The notes beneath the pieces were generated by a model. It made no database searches. It saw nothing but the letters and a program-made list of their open reading frames with translations, and was not told the origin of the DNA. Below, in pieces: positions 25,047 to 29,391 of a stretch of DNA of 29,391 nt (position 1 is the stretch's first letter; the number at the start of each line of letters is the position of its first letter). The stretch is from an uncultured Dorea sp. (GTDB taxonomy: Bacteria; Bacillota; Clostridia; Lachnospirales; Lachnospiraceae), in assembly GCA_910584615.1 (NCBI GenBank), contig CAJUAM010000036.1, positions 1 to 29,391 of the forward strand, in the 5' to 3' direction. A program made the translations under genes and the position numbers.

Positions 25047-25364
25047 TTAACGACAATCACATGCAACATATACAATTTCGGATTTTTTCTCTGTATAGGT
25101 TGTGTTATTATCTCTAATGCAAGTCCTTTTGTAATTCTTATTACGTAATCTTCTTTTGAAACCGGCCGGGCAATATTGATTACTACAATAAGGTGTTCCA
25201 TATGTTATTTTCCAGTTTCCACAACCGTTAGCTCTTGGCTGTATTTCAGGTTGGGTATTTTCTATCCCATCCTCTGTTACGTTTTCTACAGCAAAAACTG
25301 TCATCCCTGAGGTCAAGACTGTTGCGGCAAAAAACACCATAAATAATTTTTTGATTTTTTTCAT
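25047..25364 (-). CDS. Secreted cationic six-cysteine peptide (candidate defensin-like product)
   Basis: This 105-residue precursor has a Sec signal (residues 1-25, KKIKK then a hydrophobic core, cleavage likely after VFA). Residues 26-43 are acidic (E27, E31, D32, E35, E40). From about residue 46 the chain is strongly basic: 12 Lys/Arg against 4 Asp/Glu. It has six cysteines (C48, C60, C65, C82, C102, C104), enough for three disulfides. A signal, acidic pro-region and basic six-Cys core is the plan of defensin precursors and many secreted antimicrobial peptides; the pattern of spacing matches no family I know. AAGGAGG gives a very strong ribosome site. It lies 60 bases after the thioredoxin-like gene and about 120 before the lipoprotein start. 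A signalling peptide or a redox-active protein are alternatives. Confidence 0.8.
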   Translation of the reverse strand: MKKIKKLFMVFFAATVLTSGMTVFAVENVTEDGIENTQPEIQPRANGCGNWKITYGTPYCSNQYCPAGFKRRLRNKNYKRTCIRDNNTTYTEKKSEIVYVACDCR

Positions 25365-25424
25365 ATCGCATTCCTCCTTACTTATGTGACCTGAATGCTT
25401 AACTCTCAGAAAAAAAGAAAAATA

Positions 25425-26285
25425 TCAATTAACATCAAACAAAAAATCCTCTAATTCTCTTACAGACGATTCTCCAATAAATTGATATGTACCGTCTTTT
25501 ATAATAACAAAACTCGGATACCAGTTAATCCCATATATTTCCACAAACAATTTACCAACATCTACAAATTCTTTCTCTCCATAAGAATTCTCTGTATATA
25601 CAGTGACTATATCATAATATTTTTGTGCACTTTTAGAATCTAATAATTCTTCTGCTGCAGCACAATCTTTGCACCCATCCATAGCAAAGTAAATTAATGT
25701 AGGTTTCACACTATCTTTTTGTGTCTTTTTCAGAAAATACTTATTAGCAAGTTCAATTATTTCATCATTTTTTAAACAATCTAAGGCAACAACCTTTTTA
25801 GATAACTTATCTAATTCATCAACAATAAATACAATATTTCCTTTGTTATCAGTAATAAAATATGTTGGGTAAGGATTTGCTATTTCTATATTATCAAGAA
25901 CAAATTGTTTTTCTTTATCTATTCCAATTTTTCTTATAATGTCTTTGCTCGGCTCTTGTTTCCATACAATTTTTATGTCTACAGACTCTTCTAAAATATC
26001 ATTCATCTGTTCAGCTAAAACAAATGACTGCAAGCAACTTCCACAATATGGATCTATATAAAATACAATGCTGTATCCAGACTCACTCATTAAAGTATCC
26101 TTGTCTCCACTAAGTGTTTTGTAAGTGATATCTGCTATATTATCTCCATATTGTAATAATACTGAATTATTTGGAATTTCATTTTCTTTGGAATCTGATT
26201 TACCGAATAAAAAAACAATTATAATTGCCAGTAGCAATATTACAAATATCCCTATTATAACATAAATCATTTTTCTCTTTTCCAT
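25425..26285 (-). CDS. Membrane-anchored tandem thioredoxin-like protein
   Basis: A 286-residue protein anchored by an N-terminal TM (about 7-28), with the rest outside the cell. It carries two thioredoxin-like folds. The first has the active site C81-G-S-C84 after VFYIDPY, with a likely cis-proline P140 in YPTYFI. The second has C205-K-D-C208 after LIYFAMDG, with P257 in NWYPSFVII. C170 lies between. Such a pair of sites could pass electrons from one domain to the other and make or isomerise disulfides in an exported substrate. The next gene encodes a six-cysteine secreted peptide, the obvious candidate. GGAGG lies upstream of ATG 26285. Composition is visibly A+T-richer than the housekeeping genes. 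Substrate and direction of the redox reaction are inferred. Confidence 0.86.
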   Translation of the reverse strand: MEKRKMIYVIIGIFVILLLAIIIVFLFGKSDSKENEIPNNSVLLQYGDNIADITYKTLSGDKDTLMSESGYSIVFYIDPYCGSCLQSFVLAEQMNDILEESVDIKIVWKQEPSKDIIRKIGIDKEKQFVLDNIEIANPYPTYFITDNKGNIVFIVDELDKLSKKVVALDCLKNDEIIELANKYFLKKTQKDSVKPTLIYFAMDGCKDCAAAEELLDSKSAQKYYDIVTVYTENSYGEKEFVDVGKLFVEIYGINWYPSFVIIKDGTYQFIGESSVRELEDFLFDVN

Positions 26286-26370
26286 CCCATTTCCTCCACT
26301 TCATATTCCATTCCAACTTCAAGTATATATAAATATACAAAATAATTATTTACACATATATTTTTACATT

Positions 26371-26430
26371 TTATTAATATATCGAATAATACATTAATAT
26401 TATCATGATATATTATATTATTAATATATC
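26371..26430. repeat. Repeated A+T-rich sites at the thioredoxin-peptide promoter
   Basis: An identical 13-mer TTATTAATATATC occurs at 26371-26383 and 26418-26430 on the plus strand, 47 bases apart. The second copy is one arm of an inverted repeat GATATATTA / TAATATATC (26407-26430) that overlaps the -10 element. TATCATGATA (26401-26410) is a separate perfect palindrome. This would suit a repressor with two operators, though low complexity makes chance matches more likely. Confidence 0.45.
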
Positions 26431-26452
26431 ATTCTTTTTATTATACTGTCAA
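26423..26452 (-). promoter_or_regulatory. Promoter of the thioredoxin-like and peptide genes
   Basis: Perfect TTGACA (26452-26447), 18 bases, TATATT (26428-26423) on the minus strand. An inverted repeat covers the -10 element. Confidence 0.6.
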
Positions 26453-26560
26453 TTATTTTTAAATACAATACAAAGACAAAATTTTAATGTTAAAAGATAC
26501 TATTCTCAGGAACCTGAAACAAACGGAAAATAGCAACTTAGTGTTATCTGAGCATTATTA

Positions 26561-26605
26561 AAACCGTATCCTGCCGCGCGATCAATCTGCGGCAAGATAC
26601 GGTTT
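26561..26605 (-). terminator. Intrinsic terminator of the 221-residue protein gene
   Basis: A 17-bp stem (AAACCGTATC with TGCCGC on one arm, GCGGCA with GATACGGTTT on the other, one G-U pair) with an 11-base loop, followed on the minus strand by TTTTAAT. It lies 18 bases after the stop codon. Confidence 0.85.
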
Positions 26606-26623
26606 CTCTATTTTCTGTTCTGT

Positions 26624-27289
26624 TTATTTATAATCAACAAGTAATTGTGCAAATTCTAAAAAACGCGCTTTACTGTTTGCAAGCTGAACCTGACGCTCCA
26701 TCTCCTCCTCTGTATAATAACTCCCAAAACGTTTAAAAGCCTCCTGACACATCATATTCTCATATTGAAGTCTTCTCAGTCCATATTCAGGACAGCCTAA
26801 TTCTTTTTCTCCTGTATACGGATTTTCAGAATATAGAAAATCTGAAGCCATACTTACCACCCCTGAAGGCATAGGTATCTCTCCTCTCAGGAAAGCATCA
26901 TAAAGCTCTTTCGGAAATACAAACAATGGATTCAGGCCATCCTCCTGGATAGCAGGCGGTATCACATTATCTTCCATAAGTTTACCTGCAAGTTTAAAAA
27001 GTTCTTCCGAATCCATACTCTCAATATCATAATCTTTTATTAACTGCTCTAGTTTATCCTCTGTCATCTCCGGAAATTTATTTAAGATCTCTTGCTTCCT
27101 ATCTAATAAAGTGTTGCTCCCCAAAACACCGTTTTCCGGTCCTTTTCTTCCATCCTCCTGCCGTTCTTTAACTATCTTCGAAAAATAAGAAGATCCATAA
27201 TCGTTACTTAACCCAGGCGTATTTACTTCCGTCTTTGAGGTTGAATACATAGTTCTGCTATTAATATTTTCAATTTTCAAATTAATCAC
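26624..27289 (-). CDS. Hypothetical protein of 221 residues, unrecognised
   Basis: I do not recognise this family. The start is GTG 27289, with GGAAAG a few bases upstream; the first ATG in frame is residue 14 and has no better site. There is no signal peptide or TM segment, so it is probably cytoplasmic. Residues 1-60 are Ser/Asn/Gly-rich and likely disordered. Residues 65-110 (DRKQEILNKFPEMTEDKLEQL and following) form acidic amphipathic helices with a pattern of repeated TED/SEE turns. The middle has VFPKELYDAF and the C-terminus RLQYENMMCQEAFKRF and a last helix ending LLVDYK. It is a single-gene unit with its own near-perfect promoter (27321-27349), two 22-bp-spaced direct repeats upstream, and its own terminator. 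Such tight insulation suggests regulated expression. Confidence 0.75.
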   Translation of the reverse strand: MINLKIENINSRTMYSTSKTEVNTPGLSNDYGSSYFSKIVKERQEDGRKGPENGVLGSNTLLDRKQEILNKFPEMTEDKLEQLIKDYDIESMDSEELFKLAGKLMEDNVIPPAIQEDGLNPLFVFPKELYDAFLRGEIPMPSGVVSMASDFLYSENPYTGEKELGCPEYGLRRLQYENMMCQEAFKRFGSYYTEEEMERQVQLANSKARFLEFAQLLVDYK

Positions 27290-27320
27290 TCTTCTTTCCG
27301 CACTTTATTTTGTGATACAA

Positions 27321-27349
27321 ATTATAGTTTATAATTGCCGGATTGTCAT
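27321..27349 (-). promoter_or_regulatory. Promoter of the 221-residue protein gene
   Basis: ATGACA (27349-27344), 17 bases, perfect TATAAT (27326-27321) on the minus strand. Confidence 0.75.
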
Positions 27350-27351
27350 TA

Positions 27352-27381
27352 TTTTGACCTTGAATCACTGTGTTTTTGACC
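27352..27381. repeat. Paired direct repeats next to the -35 element
   Basis: TTTTGACC occurs at 27352-27359 and 27374-27381 (plus-strand reading), 22 bases apart, two helical turns. The nearer copy begins two bases beyond the -35 hexamer. Two repeats at this spacing and position are typical of response-regulator activators, such as LytTR or OmpR types. Confidence 0.5.
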
Positions 27382-27435
27382 ATCAATCATTATTAAGTAC
27401 AAACACACAATGATTTTCAGATAATAAAGCAAAAA

Positions 27436-28236
27436 CTAAATATAAAGATCTTTCCTGTCGAACACGATAATTCCCAATGCGTACAATATAATGGCACCCG
27501 CTAAAAGCACAGCCGTTCCAACTGCCGCACAACTTTCCCCCGCAATGATACTGTCAGGGTCAAAAAGTGTGAAAAATGTAAAATATTTTATTTTTTCTGC
27601 TTTTCCTCCCACATTAGCCAGCATCTGCAATACATACATGAATGCCGGAATCCCTGCCCCGAATGAAACACTGTATTTTACATCCGAAAATATACAGGAT
27701 GACAAAAAGCAAATACTCCCAATAAATATATGCAGACATAAAAGCCCCATATTGAGTATCAAAAGCTCTGTCAGATCCAATTCATCTGACAGTCCTCTTG
27801 CGATACAAAGCAATTCTACTGCCGTACTGTAAAGTACAAGAATTAAAATATCACTTACAAGCACTGCCATCTGCGTAAATGCAATCGTACGCCGTTTTAC
27901 CGGCGCCGCAGCCAGAGAGACCATAGAGCCTTTATCCACATATTTCGCGACCAGGGAATTTCCGCGCAGTATACTGAACACCATAGGGAATACCAGCAGT
28001 ATAAACCCATAGAGATAAGTCACCATAAACCCCAAAAGGTCAGCGGCAGTCCCTGTCATTCCGACAGCCGCCATCATCTCCGGCATAATTTCCATAAAGC
28101 TTTCTAATGTTTTCGTCATTTCCGGATCGTACATACTGATAATGACAGAAATATACATGGTGATGATCGCGCAGAAAATTATCATCAGCCTTATACTCCC
28201 TTTCATCTCACGCTTATATAGTGTCATGTTAATCAT
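27436..28236 (-). CDS. ABC-2 type transporter permease
   Basis: ATG 28236 (266 residues) is chosen: GGAGG lies 8 bases upstream, and upstream in-frame starts would lie deep inside the ATPase gene. The protein is polytopic with about six TM segments: one near 15-35, then SILRGNSLVAKYVDKGSMVSL as the cytoplasmic loop between TM2 and TM3 common to ABC-2 permeases, and a last TM near 240-258. It overlaps the ATPase stop by 8 bases (ATGATTAA), so the two are translationally coupled. Such pairs export drugs, antibiotics or lipids, often giving self-protection. Substrate not predictable. Confidence 0.88.
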   Translation of the reverse strand: MINMTLYKREMKGSIRLMIIFCAIITMYISVIISMYDPEMTKTLESFMEIMPEMMAAVGMTGTAADLLGFMVTYLYGFILLVFPMVFSILRGNSLVAKYVDKGSMVSLAAAPVKRRTIAFTQMAVLVSDILILVLYSTAVELLCIARGLSDELDLTELLILNMGLLCLHIFIGSICFLSSCIFSDVKYSVSFGAGIPAFMYVLQMLANVGGKAEKIKYFTFFTLFDPDSIIAGESCAAVGTAVLLAGAIILYALGIIVFDRKDLYI

Positions 28237-29047
28237 ATTGTTTTCCTCCATAGTAAGCCATAAATATCTCTTCCAGGCTTTGTTTTGTTGTAACGGTAAC
28301 TTCCAATCCATTGCATATACCGTCAAAATCTTTCGAAAACGCCTCGGCAGAAGCCTCACTATCAAGTATTACTGTATATTGACGGATATGGCGTTTACGC
28401 AATGCCTCAGCAGAATCAACCACTACCATCCTGCCTTTTTGTATAATACCGATACGGTCACAAGTCCTCTCAACCTCTTCAAACATATGGCTTGACATCA
28501 GAATTGTCTTACCGCGCTTTTTTTCCTCCGCAACTAACTCAACAAACCTGCTTTGCATCAATGGATCAAGCCCACTGGTCGGTTCATCAAGGATCAGTAT
28601 ATCCGGATCATGCATAAATGCCGCAACAATACTGAGCTTTTGCTTCATCCCTTTACTCATCTTTTTGATTTTTCCATTGGGATTAAAATCAAAGCGGTCC
28701 AGCAGATCCTTTTGGTGGTTTTTCTCTCCGATTTTACGATACTTTAAAGTAAATTCCAGAAATTCCAACCCCGACATATCATCAAAAAAGCTGATCTCAC
28801 CAGGAATATAACCAAGCTTTGCCTGTATCTTATCCCTCTCTTTCCAGCAATCCAGACCGTTAACAGTACATTTCCCTGATTTTGATTTCAAAAACCCCAT
28901 CAGATGACGTATTGTCGTCGTTTTACCTGCTCCATTCGGACCTAAAAATCCAAATGCTTCTCCTCGCTCCACCTGAAAAGATACCCCAAATACACCCTTT
29001 CCGTCCCCATAATCGCGGACTAGATTTTCAATTTTAATTACACTCAT
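28229..29047 (-). CDS. ABC-2 type transporter ATPase
   Basis: A 272-residue ATPase with Walker A GPNGAGKTT (36-44), Q-loop region GYIPGEISFFDDM, degenerate signature MSKGMKQKL in place of LSGGQxQR, Walker B ILILDEPTSGLD and switch SSHMFEE. The C-terminal 60 residues are the accessory domain common in CcmA/YtrB-like subunits. AGGAGG precedes ATG 29047. It is first in a two-gene unit with the permease. A perfect palindrome covers the transcription start, which implies repression by a local regulator. Adjacent TetR or GntR repressors are usual for this class, but none is inside the window. Confidence 0.93.
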   Translation of the reverse strand: MSVIKIENLVRDYGDGKGVFGVSFQVERGEAFGFLGPNGAGKTTTIRHLMGFLKSKSGKCTVNGLDCWKERDKIQAKLGYIPGEISFFDDMSGLEFLEFTLKYRKIGEKNHQKDLLDRFDFNPNGKIKKMSKGMKQKLSIVAAFMHDPDILILDEPTSGLDPLMQSRFVELVAEEKKRGKTILMSSHMFEEVERTCDRIGIIQKGRMVVVDSAEALRKRHIRQYTVILDSEASAEAFSKDFDGICNGLEVTVTTKQSLEEIFMAYYGGKQYD

Positions 29048-29118
29048 AGGTGTTCCTCCTTATATGAATCTTGCTCCAAAAGCAGTAGACAACTATACCT
29101 TGAACTATCATTTTGACA

Positions 29119-29133
29119 CAACCGATCCGGTTG
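29119..29133. promoter_or_regulatory. Operator-like palindrome over the ABC-2 transcription start
   Basis: CAACCG-ATC-CGGTTG is a perfect 6-bp dyad with a 3-base centre. It begins about 6 bases downstream of the -10 element, covering the expected start site, which favours a repressor. The shape suits a TetR- or GntR-type dimer. Confidence 0.6.
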
Positions 29134-29138
29134 ATTTT

Positions 29139-29167
29139 ATTATACTTAATTGATCCGCAATTTTAAA
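29139..29167 (-). promoter_or_regulatory. Promoter of the ABC-2 transporter genes
   Basis: Perfect TATAAT (29144-29139) with a weak TTTAAA (29167-29162) 17 bases upstream on the minus strand. The start would be near 29132, giving an 85-base leader. Confidence 0.6.
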
Positions 29168-29224
29168 TCTTTTTTAACTGTCCTGCACACTTTCTTTTGT
29201 AAATAAAAGCGATAAATAATTTTC

Positions 29225-29253
29225 TTGAATCCTGCTGACAGTTATGCTATATT
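29225..29253 (+). promoter_or_regulatory. Strong plus-strand promoter at the right edge
   Basis: TTGAAT (29225-29230), 17 bases, TATATT (29248-29253), with TG one base before it (TGCTATATT), an extended -10. It drives rightward transcription out of the window. Confidence 0.65.
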
Positions 29254-29259
29254 ATAGTC

Positions 29260-29391
29260 AGAGAGGGAAACCAAGAAAGCGGTTACCCCTCATAGTATTA
29301 AGCTAACATTTAATGTCAGCCGTCAACTACTGCGAATGATATGATACCTCTAAAGTAGACAGATAAAATATAAAAATCTGTTACTTTGGAG
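29260..29391 (+). other. Structured RNA leader or small RNA, truncated by the window end
   Basis: Three consecutive stems can form. The first pairs GAG-A-GGG-A-AACC with GGTT-A-CCC-CTC (about 29264-29299). The second pairs GCT-A-ACATT with AATGT-C-AGC (about 29304-29324). The third pairs CTC-T-AAAGTA-G-ACAGAT with ATCTGT-TACTTT-G-GAG and reaches the last base (about 29351-29391). No coding start with a ribosome site is visible. It does not match riboswitch classes I know. Confidence 0.45.

Larger units (their letters stand above)
26286..26623. other. A+T-rich intergenic region with promoter, direct repeats and a terminator
   Basis: This 338-base gap has no supported gene. From right to left it contains the terminator of the 221-residue protein gene (26561-26605), the promoter of the thioredoxin-like and peptide genes (26423-26452), and a cluster of A+T-rich inverted and direct repeats downstream of that promoter (26371-26430). 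The leader of the thioredoxin-like gene would be about 130 bases. Confidence 0.65.
29048..29391. other. Divergent intergenic region with two promoters, an operator and a structured leader
   Basis: No gene is supported in these 344 bases. The minus strand carries the ABC-2 promoter (29139-29167) and operator (29119-29133). The plus strand carries an extended -10 promoter (29225-29253) and a structured transcript from about 29260 to the window end. Confidence 0.7.

Noticed and set aside
25047..25364. Assignment of the secreted peptide to the lactococcin 972 family
   Set aside because: The signal-peptide plan and ABC neighbours are similar, but the six-cysteine core and charge pattern do not resemble lactococcin 972.
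20840..27435. Mobile-element boundaries around the accessory block
   Set aside because: No integrase, transposase, terminal inverted repeats or duplicated target sequence were found at either end.
29312..29338. Short open frame MSAVNYCE as a possible leader peptide
   Set aside because: It has no ribosome site upstream and its start lies inside a stable stem, so translation is not supported.
1..29391. CRISPR array
   Set aside because: No regularly spaced repeats of 25-40 bases and no cas-like genes were found.

Overview
The window looks like chromosome of a Gram-positive gut clostridium, most probably Lachnospiraceae. This rests on gene content and style rather than a marker gene: a single-chain Firmicutes-type FGAM synthase, a short hexameric NADP-type glutamate dehydrogenase, a PbuG-like purine permease, a BceAB-type exporter, strong AGGAGG ribosome sites and consensus sigma-A promoters. 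No rRNA, phage, IS element or CRISPR array is visible.

Left edge (1-2.5 kb). A minus-strand gene running off the window fuses a response-regulator receiver to the start of a small alarmone (ppGpp) synthetase. Its own promoter lies just downstream of a second, near-perfect promoter that transcribes the 5' two thirds of a tRNA-Val and then points into the gene. Divergent from it is a membrane diguanylate cyclase with a product-inhibition site. Two nucleotide second-messenger genes therefore share one intergenic region.

Housekeeping block (2.5-20.8 kb). On the minus strand are gdhA (with an intrinsic-terminator hairpin inside its leader), purL, a Lit/DUF1461 membrane protein, PTS enzyme I, a voltage-type K+ channel with two C-terminal RCK_C domains, a BceAB-like ABC exporter without its two-component system, a methyl-accepting chemotaxis protein, and the branched-chain amino acid genes ilvN-ilvC. 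On the plus strand are a family-4 uracil-DNA glycosylase and a PbuG-like purine permease, closed by a strong terminator.

Accessory block (20.8-27.4 kb, visibly more A+T-rich at its upstream end). Transcribed right to left: a membrane-anchored protein with two thioredoxin folds (two CxxC motifs), a secreted 105-residue peptide with an acidic pro-region and a strongly cationic six-cysteine core, a propeller-type lipoprotein, two FtsX/MacB permeases and their ATPase. I read this as a candidate peptide system: a defensin-like product, an oxidoreductase to set its disulfides, and a lipoprotein plus ABC complex for export, sensing or self-protection. It is the most interesting accessory locus here, but its function is inferred. 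Upstream lies an unrecognised 221-residue protein behind a promoter with 22-bp-spaced direct repeats.

Right edge (27.4-29.4 kb). An ABC-2 ATPase/permease pair has a perfect operator-like palindrome over its transcription start. Divergent from it, a strong plus-strand promoter starts a structured leader that runs off the window with no gene yet in view.
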